Source of the DNA: Ancylobacter novellus
GTDB lineage: Bacteria; Pseudomonadota; Alphaproteobacteria; Rhizobiales; Methylopilaceae
Direction of reading: 5' to 3'
NCBI GenBank assembly: GCA_003241695.1
Contig: QFPN01000004.1
Location: forward strand, 523,189-587,188
DNA length: 64,000 nt
Position numbers and translations under genes: made by a program. The notes beneath the pieces are model-generated. The model saw nothing but the letters and a program-made list of their open reading frames with translations, was not told the origin of the DNA and made no database searches. Positions 1 through 8,708 of this stretch are shown piece after piece (position 1 is the first letter of the stretch; the number at the start of each line of letters is the position of its first letter).

Positions 1-2859
1 GAGGCCGAGCATGCGGTCGCAGGCCTCCGCCGGCATGGCCTCGCCGAAGGCGTAGCCCTGACCGTAGATCGCGCCGAGATGGTAGAGCTCGACCGCGTCG
101 GAATCGGTCTCGACGCCCTCCGCCGTCACCTCCATGCCGAGGTCGTGCGCGAGCTGGGCGATCGCGCGCAGGATGACGGGCCGCTGCCCGCTTCCGTCCG
201 GGCGCACCAGCGACTTGTCGATCTTCAGCACGTCGAAGGGGAAGCGCTGCAGATAAGCGAGGCTCGAATGGCCCGTGCCGAAATCGTCGAGCGAGAGGCC
301 GGCGCCGAGTTCGCGCAGCCGCAGCAGCATCTGGGCCGCGTGCTCGGGATTCTCCATCACGAGGCTCTCGGTCAGCTCGATCTTGAGCGAGCCCGGCGCG
401 AGATCGTAGCGCGCCAGCACGTTCGAGACGTCCTGCACCAGATCCTGTCTTAGGAACTGGCGGCTCGAAACGTTGACCGACATGAACAGCGGCGGCTCGC
501 CCGGCACTTGCGCCTGCCAAAAGGAAAGCTGGCGCGCGGCCTCGTCGAGCGCGAACAGGCCGAGGTCGACGATAAGCCCGCTCTCCTCCGCGATGGCGAT
601 GAACTCCTGCGGCGGGCGCCGCCCGTATCGCGGATGCTCCCAGCGCAGGAGCGCCTCGAAGCCGGCGATGGAGCGGTCGTCAAGGCGCACGATCGGCTGG
701 TAGTTCACCTTCATCTCGCCGCGCTCGAGCGCGCGGTTTAGCTCGCCCGCGACCAGCAGCCGGTCGGTGGTCGCGGCCCGCATGTTGGGCCGGAATATCT
801 CGATGTGGTCGCCGCCGAAACGCTTGGCGTGGTACATCGCGACCTCGGCGTTCTTGGCGAGGTCCTCCGCGCCCGCGCTCTGCGACGAGAGCGCGACGCC
901 GATCGAGGCCGTGAGGAAGAGTTCCCGCCCCCCGAAGGCGATCGGGGCGCGCAGGGTCCGCTTCACGGCTTCCGCGAAGGCGACGGCCGCGTCCTGCCCC
1001 TGTTCCGAGACGAGCAGCAGCCCGAACTGGTCGCCCCCGAGCCGCGCCAGCGTGTCCTGCGGCTTCAGAAGGCGGCTCAGCCGGCGCGCCACGGTGACGA
1101 GGATCGTGTCGCCCGAGGCGACGCCGATCGTTTCGTTGATCTTCTTGTAGCGGTCGATGTCGAGCAGCAGCACCGCGGGCCGGATGGCCGCGTCGCCGGT
1201 CGCGAAGGCGAGCGCGGCCTCGATGCGGTCGAGGAAGAGCTGGCGGTTGGGCAGGCCGGTGAGATTGTCCTGCACGGCGTTCTGGAGCAGGCGCTCCTCG
1301 GTCGTCTTCGAGGCGTTCACGTCGAGCAGCGTGCCGACGCAGCGGACCACCTCGCCGTCCGCGCCCACCACGGGCCGCGCGCGCAGCGTGTACCAGAGAT
1401 AATGGCCGTCCGCGCCACGGAGCCGGAAGGTCTCGACCAGCCGCCCCCGGCGCTCGTTCACGAGAGCGTCGAGCGCCGCCCGGAAGCGGTCGCGGTCGCC
1501 CGAATGGACGATCTCGGCCCAGTCGGCCGCCGGCCCCTGCAGCGCGCCGCGCCGAAGGCCGAGAGCGGCTTCGAGCTCCGGGCTCGCATGGACATGGTCG
1601 GCCGCGACGTCCCAGTCCCAGACGACGTCGCCCGCGCCCATCACGGCGAGCGCCCGGCGCTCGATGTCGGACGCGCCGCCCTGCGCCACGACGCCGCCCG
1701 CGAAGGCGTGCTGCATCACCGTGAAGCCGATCAGCAGCACGATCAGCACGAGTCCGCCGACGAGCGCCGGGGCGACCAGCTCGTTCGCGAGCGGCCCGCA
1801 GACCGCGAAGGCGGCTGCGCCCGTCCAGACGAGCAGCAGCAGCCAGGTCGGCGCGAGCGTGACGGCGCGATCGTAGCCCTTGACCGCCAGCCAGACCACG
1901 AGCCCGAAGCCCGCGGCGGCGATCGCGGCCAGCGACAGGCGCGCGAGCCCCGCGGCGATCGGCGGATCATAGGCCGAGAGCCCGAGGACGATGAGCAGGA
2001 AGGTCAGCCACACGCCGACCACGTGGCTGTAGCGCACGTGCCAGCGGTTGAGGTTGAGATAGGCGAACAGGAACACCAGCAGCGTCGCCGCGAAGGCCGC
2101 CTCGCCGCCCGCCCGCAGGATCCTGTCCGTGTCCGGATCGAGGTCGAGGATGTTGCGCCAGAAGGCGAAGTCCACGCCGAGATAGAACAGCACCGCCCAG
2201 GCGAGCGCGGCCGCAGCCGGGAACATCACGGAGCCCTTCACCACGAACAGGATGGTGAGGATGAGCGCCAGCAGCCCCGCGATGCCGAGCATGATGCCGC
2301 GGTAGAGCGTGAAGGAGTTGACCTTGTCCTTGTAGGCGTCGGGCTCCCACAGCGTGAGCTGGAGCAGCTTGGGCGAGGACGTCTCGGCCACGTAGGTGAC
2401 GGTCGCGCCGGGGTCGAGCGTGATGCGGAAGACGTCTGCGTCGTCGGCGTTCTCGCGCTCGGGCTTGAGGCCCTGGCTCGCGGTCACGGCCTCGATCCGG
2501 GGCGAGCCGAGATCCGGCCAGACCGCGCCCGAGCCGGCCATCCGGAAAAAGGGCGACACCAGCAGGCGGTCAATCTGCTCGTCGCCCTCGTTCTTGAGCG
2601 AGAACACGATCCACTGGCGGCCGTCGCCGGGCCGCTCCGCCCGCACCTCGATGCGGCGCACGATGCCGTCCGGACCCGGCTGGGTCGCGATCTGGATGCG
2701 GTCGGGCTCGCCGACCGGACGCTCGATCGCTGGCGTGAGGTCGACCGCCTCGTCGTCGGGCTGCACCGACAGCGGCGCGGCCGCGCCCGCCGGCTGCGCG
2801 AGCCCGAGGGCGCCCGCGATCAGCGCAAGTGCGACGAGGGGGCCTCGGAGGATACGCAA
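1..2859 (-). CDS. 7TM-DISM sensor with PAS, degenerate GGDEF and EAL domains (3' end cut by window)
   Basis: Predicted inner-membrane c-di-GMP protein, 953 codons visible. A Sec signal peptide (about residues 1-27) is followed by an extracytoplasmic domain to about 180, a block of seven hydrophobic helices (about 188-375) as in 7TMR-DISM receptors, a PAS domain (about 385-500), a GGDEF domain and an EAL domain. The GGDEF signature reads GGDQF at about 608-612 and no RxxD inhibitory site precedes it, so cyclase activity is doubtful. The EAL domain keeps EALLRW (about 735), the NVSSRQF asparagine, IELTES, DDFGTG and AEGVET, so phosphodiesterase activity is likely. I chose the TTG start because GGAGAG lies about ten bases upstream and the signal peptide then begins at once; an in-frame GTG at 2916 is the alternative. 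Only about 20 C-terminal residues should be missing. Confidence 0.85.
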   Translation of the reverse strand, partial: MRILRGPLVALALIAGALGLAQPAGAAAPLSVQPDDEAVDLTPAIERPVGEPDRIQIATQPGPDGIVRRIEVRAERPGDGRQWIVFSLKNEGDEQIDRLLVSPFFRMAGSGAVWPDLGSPRIEAVTASQGLKPERENADDADVFRITLDPGATVTYVAETSSPKLLQLTLWEPDAYKDKVNSFTLYRGIMLGIAGLLALILTILFVVKGSVMFPAAAALAWAVLFYLGVDFAFWRNILDLDPDTDRILRAGGEAAFAATLLVFLFAYLNLNRWHVRYSHVVGVWLTFLLIVLGLSAYDPPIAAGLARLSLAAIAAAGFGLVVWLAVKGYDRAVTLAPTWLLLLVWTGAAAFAVCGPLANELVAPALVGGLVLIVLLIGFTVMQHAFAGGVVAQGGASDIERRALAVMGAGDVVWDWDVAADHVHASPELEAALGLRRGALQGPAADWAEIVHSGDRDRFRAALDALVNERRGRLVETFRLRGADGHYLWYTLRARPVVGADGEVVRCVGTLLDVNASKTTEERLLQNAVQDNLTGLPNRQLFLDRIEAALAFATGDAAIRPAVLLLDIDRYKKINETIGVASGDTILVTVARRLSRLLKPQDTLARLGGDQFGLLLVSEQGQDAAVAFAEAVKRTLRAPIAFGGRELFLTASIGVALSSQSAGAEDLAKNAEVAMYHAKRFGGDHIEIFRPNMRAATTDRLLVAGELNRALERGEMKVNYQPIVRLDDRSIAGFEALLRWEHPRYGRRPPQEFIAIAEESGLIVDLGLFALDEAARQLSFWQAQVPGEPPLFMSVNVSSRQFLRQDLVQDVSNVLARYDLAPGSLKIELTESLVMENPEHAAQMLLRLRELGAGLSLDDFGTGHSSLAYLQRFPFDVLKIDKSLVRPDGSGQRPVILRAIAQLAHDLGMEVTAEGVETDSDAVELYHLGAIYGQGYAFGEAMPAEACDRMLGL

Positions 2860-2917
2860 CGCCTCGGCTCTCCATGAAAGGCCCGCCCGGAACGCAGGGC
2901 GAAGCAGCGCGGCCACG

Positions 2918-3502
2918 TTAGACGACGCCGTCGCCGCGCAGAAGCGCGTAGAGCAGGTGATCCTGCCAGCGGCCGTCGATGCACAGATATTCCCGCGCGT
3001 AGCCCTCGCGCCTGAATCCGGTTTTTTCCAGGAGACGGATCGACGCCTCGTTGTGCGGCAGGCAGGCGGCTTCGATCCGCCGCAGCTTCAGGGTCTCGAA
3101 CACGAAGGGCGCGATCGCTCGGACCGCCGCGCTCATATGGCCGCGCCCGGCGTGGCGCGCGCCCATCCAGTAGCCGAGCGAGCAGGTCTGCGCGACGCCG
3201 CGGCGGATCTGGCTGATCGTCGCGCCGCCGACCAGCGTCCCGCCGGTCGTGAACACGAAGAACGGATAGGCCTGATCGTTCTCGAGCTCACGCACGTAGC
3301 GCTTGATTCGCTTCCGGAACGCCACGCGGGACACGTCGTCCGCGGGCCAGGTGGGCTCCCATGGCTGGAGAAAGTCGCGGCTCTCGTCGCGCAGCGCGCT
3401 CCAGGCCGGAAAGTCCGCCATCTGGGGCGTGCGGAGCACGACGCCCTTGCCGGTCAGCGTCGGCAGCGTTTCGGCGGCGGAGAGGGATCGGAAGAACGCC
3501 AT
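2918..3502 (-). CDS. GNAT N-acetyltransferase, RimJ/RimL type
   Basis: 194-residue acetyl-CoA-dependent N-acetyltransferase with the single-domain layout of the RimJ/RimL group, which acetylate the N-terminal amino group of ribosomal proteins. Visible features are the early segment that aligns chemical-group residues (VVLRTPQMADF), the acetyl-CoA loop region around GYWMGARHAGRGHMSAA and the late NEASIRLLEKTGFRREG motif, where GNAT enzymes close the CoA pocket. It starts 16 bases after the M16 peptidase gene and its TAA stop lies next to the sensor gene, so the three may be co-transcribed. The exact substrate cannot be read from the sequence; other RimJ-like enzymes act on antibiotics or small amines. 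Confidence 0.85.
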   Translation of the reverse strand: MAFFRSLSAAETLPTLTGKGVVLRTPQMADFPAWSALRDESRDFLQPWEPTWPADDVSRVAFRKRIKRYVRELENDQAYPFFVFTTGGTLVGGATISQIRRGVAQTCSLGYWMGARHAGRGHMSAAVRAIAPFVFETLKLRRIEAACLPHNEASIRLLEKTGFRREGYAREYLCIDGRWQDHLLYALLRGDGVV

Positions 3503-3518
3503 GGCCCCGCTCCGCCGC

Positions 3519-4793
3519 TCAGGCCGCGGATCGCGGCCGGCCGAGGCGTTCGGCGAGCCGTTCGGGGGGCGTCAGGCGGCGGATCGGACCCACCGCGGCG
3601 AGCGTCGGGGCGGACGACATCAAAGCGCGGCCGGCCGCGCGGGCCTCGGCCACGGTGACCGCCTCGATCTTCGCGACCGTCTCGGCGACGTCGAGCGGTC
3701 GCCCGAAGGCGAGCTGGTGACGGGCGTGGTGATCGGCGCGGGAGGCCGGCTGCTCGAGCGACATCAGCAGCCCGGCCTTCATCTGCGCCTTGGCGCGCTC
3801 GACCTCGCGCTCGTCCGCGGTCTCGGCCGCCTCGAGCAGCACGTCGATCATCACCGGCAGGATGTCCGCGCCGTCCTCGGGCCCGAGCGCGGCGTAGGCG
3901 CCGAACAGGCCTGTGTCGGCGTAGGACCAGTGGAAGGCGTGGACGGAGTAAGCGAGGCCGCGCTCTTCGCGCACCTCCTGGAACAGCCGTGAGGACATGC
4001 CGCCGCCCGCGAGATTTGCGAACACCTGGGCCGGGTAGACGTCGTCGGCGTCGAAGCTCCGGCCCTCGAAGGCGATCGTGACGTGGAGCTGCTCGTAGTC
4101 GCGCTTCGCGCGCCGGTCGCCGCCGACATAGGCCGCAGGGCCGGGCCGCGATCCCTCGCCTTGCGGGAGCCCGGCGAAGCGCTTCGCCGCCTGCTCGACG
4201 ACGGCGTCGTGCTCGACCGCTCCGGCCGCCACCACCACGGCGTCCTTCGCGCGATAGCAGCGCTCGCGAAACCCGGCGAGCGCCTCGCGATCGAGCCGCC
4301 GCACGGATTTCGGCGTGCCGAGGATGGAGCGGCCGAGCGTCTGGTCCGGGAAGGCCGTCTCCTGCAGCCAGTCGAACACGAGGTCGTCGGGCGTGTCCTC
4401 CACGCCGCCGATCTCCTGCACCACGACGTTCTGCTCGCGCTTGATCTCGGCCGGGTCGAACACCGGCTCGATCACGATGTCGGACAGCATGTCGAGCGCG
4501 AGGTCGACGTCGCCGGCGAGCACGCGGGCCGAATAGCCCGTCTGCTCGACGCCCGTCGCGGCGTTGAGGTCGCCGCCGACCTGTTCGATCTCCTCGGCGA
4601 TCTGGCGGGCGGAGCGGCGCGTCGTGCCCTTGAAGGCCATGTGCTCGAGGAAATGCGCGAGGCCGTGCTCGCCTTCGGTCTCCGACCGGGCGCCCGCCCC
4701 GAAGGAGACGCCCACCGCAGCCGTTCCAAGCTCCGGCATGGCGTCGGTAATGACCGCGACGCCGGAGGGAAGGATGGTGACGCGGGGGCTCAC
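3519..4793 (-). CDS. M16 family zinc metallopeptidase (active form)
   Basis: 424-residue peptidase of the insulinase/processing-peptidase family (M16B). The inverted zinc motif HFLEH is at residues 47-51, with the third ligand Glu127 exactly 76 residues later (NVVVQEIGG), so the catalytic site looks complete. The C-terminal half carries the usual GGGMSSRLFQEVREERGLAYSV segment of the second, non-catalytic repeat. No signal peptide is seen, so it probably works in the cytoplasm, unlike periplasmic PqqL. The start is GTG. In related Hyphomicrobiales this peptidase commonly follows thrC, as here. Two more M16 genes lie at 44-47 kb, giving three family members in the window. Confidence 0.9.
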   Translation of the reverse strand: MSPRVTILPSGVAVITDAMPELGTAAVGVSFGAGARSETEGEHGLAHFLEHMAFKGTTRRSARQIAEEIEQVGGDLNAATGVEQTGYSARVLAGDVDLALDMLSDIVIEPVFDPAEIKREQNVVVQEIGGVEDTPDDLVFDWLQETAFPDQTLGRSILGTPKSVRRLDREALAGFRERCYRAKDAVVVAAGAVEHDAVVEQAAKRFAGLPQGEGSRPGPAAYVGGDRRAKRDYEQLHVTIAFEGRSFDADDVYPAQVFANLAGGGMSSRLFQEVREERGLAYSVHAFHWSYADTGLFGAYAALGPEDGADILPVMIDVLLEAAETADEREVERAKAQMKAGLLMSLEQPASRADHHARHQLAFGRPLDVAETVAKIEAVTVAEARAAGRALMSSAPTLAAVGPIRRLTPPERLAERLGRPRSAA

Positions 4794-4830
4794 GGGCGAG
4801 CCCAGCGAGAAGAGGCGCGAGGCTTACCGC

Positions 4831-4965
4831 CCCCCTCCCCCTTGAGGGGAGGATAAGGGTGAGGGTGGTTCAGGAAAAAGCGGAACGTTCGGCGTCGAGC
4901 GGCGCCGGTTGCGCCTTTTTCCGAACCACCCCCACCCCCGGCCCCTCCCCTCAAGGGGGAGGGGG
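4831..4965. repeat. Long intergenic inverted repeat, C-rich family A
   Basis: Between thrC and the M16 gene, 22-base arms at 4831-4852 and 4944-4965 are perfect reverse complements. Inside them a second weaker pair follows: the left side carries GGGTGAGGGTGG, the right CCACCCCCACCC, and then matching AAAAAG/CTTTTT segments. Transcription would give a large cruciform or hairpin. Similar C-rich elements recur near 7.9, 21.1, 28.5, 36.5, 43.0 and 45.8 kb. Confidence 0.9.
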
Positions 4966-4986
4966 GAAGAGCGTGCCGCCCGCCCC

Positions 4987-6405
4987 TCACGCCGCGGCCT
5001 CCCGCGCCACGCGGGCGCGCTTTTCCACGAAGGCTTCGAGTTCGCCGAGATCGTTCGGCAACTGGTTGATGCGCTCAGGCGCGCCCATCAGTTCCGACAG
5101 ATGCGACGGCAGCGCGGGCCTGACGCCCGAGGCGGCCTCGACGGCGTCCGGGAACTTCGCGGGATGGGCGGTCGCGAGCACCACGGTCGGCGTCGCCGGG
5201 TCGAGCTTCGCCCGCTCGGCGACCGAGACGCCTACGGCGGTGTGCGGATCGAGCAGATAGTCGGCCTCGCGCTTCACCCGGCCGATGACCTCGGCGACCT
5301 GCGCCTCGTCGGCCCGTCCGGCGTCGAAATCGGCGCGGATCGCCGCGAGCGTCGCGTCGTCGAGCGTGAAGGCGCCGGACTGCGACAGCGAGGCCATGGC
5401 GCGGCGCACGACGGCCGCGTCGCGCCCGCAGGCGTCGAACAGCAGGCGCTCGAAGTTCGACGACACCTGGATGTCCATCGAGGGCGAGGTGGTGGGCTCG
5501 ACGCCCTTCACCTCGTAGCGCCCGGTCTCGAGCGTGCGGGCGAGGATGTCGTTGACGTTGGTGGCGATCACCAGCCGGCCGACGGGCAGCCCCATCTTCT
5601 TCGCGACATAGCCCGCGAACACGTCGCCGAAATTGCCGGTCGGCACCACGAAGTCGACCTTGCGCGCAGGGCTTCCGAGCGCCGCCGCGGCGGTAAAGTA
5701 GTAGACGACCTGCGCCAGCACGCGCGCCCAGTTGATTGAGTTCACCCCGCCGAGCGCCATGCGGTCGCGGAACGCGTGGTGGTTGAACGCGGCCTTCACC
5801 AGCGCCTGGCAGTCGTCGAACGAGCCGTCGACCGCGATCGCGTGGACGTTGTCGTCGGACGCGGTCGTCATCTGGCGGCGCTGCACCTCCGAGACCTTGC
5901 CGTGCGGCATCAGGATGAAGACGTCGGCGCGCTCGCGGCCTCGGAAGGCCTCGATCGCCGCCCCGCCGGTGTCGCCCGAAGTCGCGCCGACGATAGTGGT
6001 GCGCAAGCCCCGCTCGGCGAGCACATGGTCCATAAGCCGGGCGAGCAATTGCATTGCCACGTCCTTGAACGCGATGGTCGGCCCGTGGAACAGCTCGAGC
6101 ACGAAGCGGTTCTGTCCGATCTGCGCCAGCGGCGCGACGGCCGGATGGCGGAAGGCCGCGTAGGCTTCACGGATCATCTCGCGGAGCGCCTCGGGGGCGA
6201 TCGCGTCGCCGACGTAAGGCGCGATGACGGCCTCGGCGACCTCGGCGTAGGGGCGCCCCGAGAAGCCCGCGATGGTCTCAGCCGACAGCGCCGGCCAGGT
6301 CTCCGGCACGTAGAGCCCGCCGTCGCGGGCGAGGCCCGCCAGCATCGCGTCGGCGAAGCCGAGTTTGGGCGCTTCGCCGCGGGTGGAGACATAGGCGAGA
6401 GGCAT
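4987..6405 (-). CDS. thrC: Threonine synthase
   Basis: 472-residue PLP enzyme that converts O-phosphohomoserine to threonine, the last step of threonine synthesis in the cytoplasm. The N-terminus has the synthase signature YVSTRGEAPKLGFADAML, the PLP lysine is K114 in GPTIAFKDVAMQ, and GATSGDTGGAA provides the phosphate-binding loop. The long form with an extra N-terminal domain fits the bacterial/yeast subclass. The ATG at 6405 is preferred over an upstream in-frame start at 6474, because family homology begins exactly there. Upstream on the minus strand lies the oxidase cluster, separated by a plus-strand YbdK-like gene. ilvA, which uses the product threonine, lies at 24.4 kb. Confidence 0.95.
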   Translation of the reverse strand: MPLAYVSTRGEAPKLGFADAMLAGLARDGGLYVPETWPALSAETIAGFSGRPYAEVAEAVIAPYVGDAIAPEALREMIREAYAAFRHPAVAPLAQIGQNRFVLELFHGPTIAFKDVAMQLLARLMDHVLAERGLRTTIVGATSGDTGGAAIEAFRGRERADVFILMPHGKVSEVQRRQMTTASDDNVHAIAVDGSFDDCQALVKAAFNHHAFRDRMALGGVNSINWARVLAQVVYYFTAAAALGSPARKVDFVVPTGNFGDVFAGYVAKKMGLPVGRLVIATNVNDILARTLETGRYEVKGVEPTTSPSMDIQVSSNFERLLFDACGRDAAVVRRAMASLSQSGAFTLDDATLAAIRADFDAGRADEAQVAEVIGRVKREADYLLDPHTAVGVSVAERAKLDPATPTVVLATAHPAKFPDAVEAASGVRPALPSHLSELMGAPERINQLPNDLGELEAFVEKRARVAREAAA

Positions 6406-6706
6406 TGCGTCGGCGGCTTTCGTGGATGCGTCGGGGATCGGCGCCAAACTAGGCGCGCGGGGCCTTCGTCGCAAGCGATGGGGCGTCGCCGCTCGTCCGT
6501 CTCAAGGGTGAGACGAACTGCGTGCTTCGAGACGCGCCTGCGGCGCTCCTCGAGCCATGAGGGACCGATGAGGAAAACCGGAACCGCAAACCTACCTCAT
6601 GCTGAGGAGCCTGCGGAGTAGGCGTCTCGAAGCACGCAGTTCGCCTCCATGGCCCCCGGCGGAGAATGCGCCACATACCTTCCATGCGCCTTGGAGGGGA
6701 CGTCTG
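6406..6706. other. Divergent intergenic region thrC / YbdK-like gene
   Basis: About 300 bases without a gene. Most of it is occupied by the family-B inverted repeat at 6515-6642, listed separately. The last 60 bases hold the ribosome-binding site GGAGGGG before the YbdK-like ATG at 6707. No clear promoter consensus was seen for either gene. Confidence 0.6.
6515..6642. repeat. Intergenic inverted repeat, family B (GCGTCTCGAAGC)
   Basis: 21-base arms at 6515-6535 and 6622-6642 are perfect reverse complements and contain GCTTCGAGACGC / GCGTCTCGAAGC. Internal segments CATGAGG and CCTCATGCTGAGGAG also pair. A second copy with the same core words lies at 48541-48660, next to nhaA, so this is a dispersed extragenic element. 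Confidence 0.9.
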
Positions 6707-7837
6707 ATGGCCATCGACGAGCGGTTCCGCTTCGGGATCGAGGAGGAGTACTTCCTCGCCGACGCCGAGACCTGCGAAAGCCCCGCGGGCGCGACCGCCG
6801 ACGCCTTCCACGAGGCGGCGCGGGAGATCGTGGAGCCGCTCAGCCACGAATTCCTCAAGGGCCAGGCCGAAGTCCAGACGGAACCGCACATCTCGTTCGA
6901 CCGCGCCTGCGACGACCTCGACCGCATGCGGCGGGACCTGTCGCGGGTCGCGGCCGAGCACGGGCTGATCCTGTTCGCGGCCGGCACGCACCCGCTCGCC
7001 CGCCGTCGCGACCAGGAGGCCAACCCCGACCCGCGCTACGACCGCCTCGTCGCCGAACTCGGCGTCATCGCCAAGCGCGCGATGATCTGCGCCATGCACG
7101 TCCATTGCGAGGCGCCCGATCCCGCGCGCCGGCTCGACGTGATGAACCGGCTGCTGCCGTTCCTGCCGTTGTTCTACGCGCTCTCGGTGTCGTCGCCGTT
7201 CTGGCAGGGGCGCGAGGCCGGGCTGAAGGGCATCCGCCTCTCGACCTTCGCCGAGTGGCCGCGCATGGGGCTGCCCGAAATCTTCGAGAGCGAGGCGGAA
7301 TACCGCCGCTTCGTCGACCTCCTGGTCTCGGCCGACGTCGTCGCCGACGCGAGCTTCATCTGGTGGCACATCCGGCCCTCGACGCGCTTCCCGACGGTCG
7401 AGCTCAGGATCTGCGACAGCTGCACGCGGGTCGACGACGCAGTTTCGATCGCGGCGCTCTATCAGGCGCTGAGCCGGTGCGCGACGCGCCGGCCGGAGCT
7501 CAACCGCGGCGTCGGCGCGGTCGACCGCGGGGTCTGTGCCTCGAACGTCTGGCAGATCCAGCAGCATGCCGGCGACGCGCGGCTGATCGACGTTTCCCGG
7601 GGACAGGCGACGACGGTCGGCGCGCTGCTCGAGGAAGCGCTCGCGCTCTGCGAGGACGACGCGCGGGAGCTCGGCTCGCTCGACTGGGTGATGCGGACGC
7701 GCGACGTGCTGGCGCGCGGTTCGAGCGCCGACCGGCAGCTCGCGACGTACCGGGAGCGGAAGTCAGAGGGCGCGAGCGAGGAAGAGGCGCTGCGAGAAGT
7801 GGTGCGGATGCTGGGAAGGGAGACGGCGGGAGGGTGA
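6707..7837 (+). CDS. YbdK-family carboxylate-amine ligase (glutamate-cysteine ligase-like)
   Basis: 376-residue protein of the GCS2/YbdK family, ATP-dependent carboxylate-amine ligases related to glutamate-cysteine ligase; E. coli YbdK has weak Glu-Cys ligase activity. The family N-terminus FRFGIEEEYFL sits at residues 8-18. KGQAEVQTEPH, the AMHVHCE segment and TVELRICDSC follow in the expected order. Start is ATG 6707, seven bases after GGAGGGG; the reading frame runs further upstream but into the repeat. A true gshA lies at 27-28 kb, so this is not the main glutathione enzyme and its substrate is unknown. It sits on the opposite strand within an otherwise minus-strand block and is bracketed by inverted repeats. 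Confidence 0.88.
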   Translation: MAIDERFRFGIEEEYFLADAETCESPAGATADAFHEAAREIVEPLSHEFLKGQAEVQTEPHISFDRACDDLDRMRRDLSRVAAEHGLILFAAGTHPLARRRDQEANPDPRYDRLVAELGVIAKRAMICAMHVHCEAPDPARRLDVMNRLLPFLPLFYALSVSSPFWQGREAGLKGIRLSTFAEWPRMGLPEIFESEAEYRRFVDLLVSADVVADASFIWWHIRPSTRFPTVELRICDSCTRVDDAVSIAALYQALSRCATRRPELNRGVGAVDRGVCASNVWQIQQHAGDARLIDVSRGQATTVGALLEEALALCEDDARELGSLDWVMRTRDVLARGSSADRQLATYRERKSEGASEEEALREVVRMLGRETAGG

Positions 7838-7858
7838 GCGCGACGCTTGGGACACCGT

Positions 7859-7955
7859 CTCCCGCATGGCGGGAGAAGATGAGGATGAGGGGGCTTCAGA
7901 AATGCGCGGCAAGCTGGACGGCTCCTCACCCTTACCCTCTCCCGCCATGCGGGAG
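7859..7955. repeat. Intergenic inverted repeat, family A
   Basis: A 17-base near-palindrome CTCCCGCATGGCGGGAG at 7859-7875 is matched by its exact reverse complement at 7939-7955, with GAGGATGAGGG and CCTCACCCTTACC between. It lies between the convergent ends of the YbdK-like gene and the SURF1 gene, where it could work as a bidirectional transcription barrier. That role is inferred; there is no T-tract. Confidence 0.85.
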
Positions 7956-7979
7956 AGGGAAGCCGGCCGACGCAGCGCC

Positions 7980-8708
7980 CTACTCCCTCTCCCTCGCCGT
8001 CCGCCATGCGAACGCGGCGAACACCGCGGCCAGCGTCGCTGCGAGCCCGTACCAGGTCAGCGCATATTCGAGGTGGCGGTTCGGGAACGTCACCCGCGTC
8101 TCGCCACCCTGCGGGACGCCGCCGGCGTTCGGGGTCGCGTCGGCGTCGATGGTGAAGGGCGCGGCACCGGCGATCCCGAGGCCGGATGAGATCGCCTTCG
8201 GGTCGCGGGCGAAGAACAGGCGCTTCGCCGGATCGTCGGCGGGCGTGAACATGTTGCGGTCTTCCGGGCCGCGAAGCGGTCCCGACACCGTGACCTCGCC
8301 CTCGGGGCGCGCTGCGCGGTCGACCGCGCCCTCGGGCGCGAAGCCGCGATTGACGATCACGACGCCGCCGTCCTTCAGCGCAAGCGGCGTCAGCAGGAAG
8401 TAGCCCGGACCTTTCAGCGGCCCATGAGGTTCCGACAGGTTGACGTAGACCCGCGCCTCGCGGGCGTGGTCGAACGTCCCCGACGCGCGAACGCGCCGGT
8501 AGCTCATGGCGTCGAGGTCGAGCGACGGCCATTCGGCCTGCGGCGGCAGATCCGCGGGCGGGGCCGCCATCCGCTCGCTCACGCGGGCGACGAGGTCGGT
8601 CTTCCAGGAGAGGCGGGCGAGCTGCCACGAACCGAGCCCGACCAGCAGGGCGATCGCGACGGCGGTCGCGACGCCGGCCTTCACGAGCCCGGCGCGCGGA
8701 GCGGTCAA
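7980..8708 (-). CDS. SURF1 family cytochrome oxidase assembly protein
   Basis: 242-residue inner-membrane protein of the SURF1/Shy1 family, which helps insert heme a into subunit I of aa3 oxidases. Two membrane helices flank a periplasmic domain: one near residues 10-27, followed by the family word LGSWQLARLSWKTDL, and one near 216-234 preceded by RHLEYALTWYGLA. The central NRGFAPEG segment matches the family VNRGWVP block. It starts with TTG, overlapping the DUF983 stop codon by two bases, which indicates translational coupling. It is the last gene of the oxidase cluster on this strand. Confidence 0.92.
   Translation of the reverse strand: MTAPRAGLVKAGVATAVAIALLVGLGSWQLARLSWKTDLVARVSERMAAPPADLPPQAEWPSLDLDAMSYRRVRASGTFDHAREARVYVNLSEPHGPLKGPGYFLLTPLALKDGGVVIVNRGFAPEGAVDRAARPEGEVTVSGPLRGPEDRNMFTPADDPAKRLFFARDPKAISSGLGIAGAAPFTIDADATPNAGGVPQGGETRVTFPNRHLEYALTWYGLAATLAAVFAAFAWRTARERE

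Noticed and set aside
805..2877. 690-codon open frame on the plus strand opposite the sensor gene
   Set aside because: It is Arg/Glu/Asp/His-rich low-complexity sequence typical of antisense frames in high-GC DNA; the minus strand carries continuous PAS, GGDEF and EAL motifs.
4831..4965. Large hairpins as ordinary Rho-independent terminators
   Set aside because: The family-A palindromes lack a U-tract on either strand and recur in many intergenic spaces, so they are reported as repeats instead.
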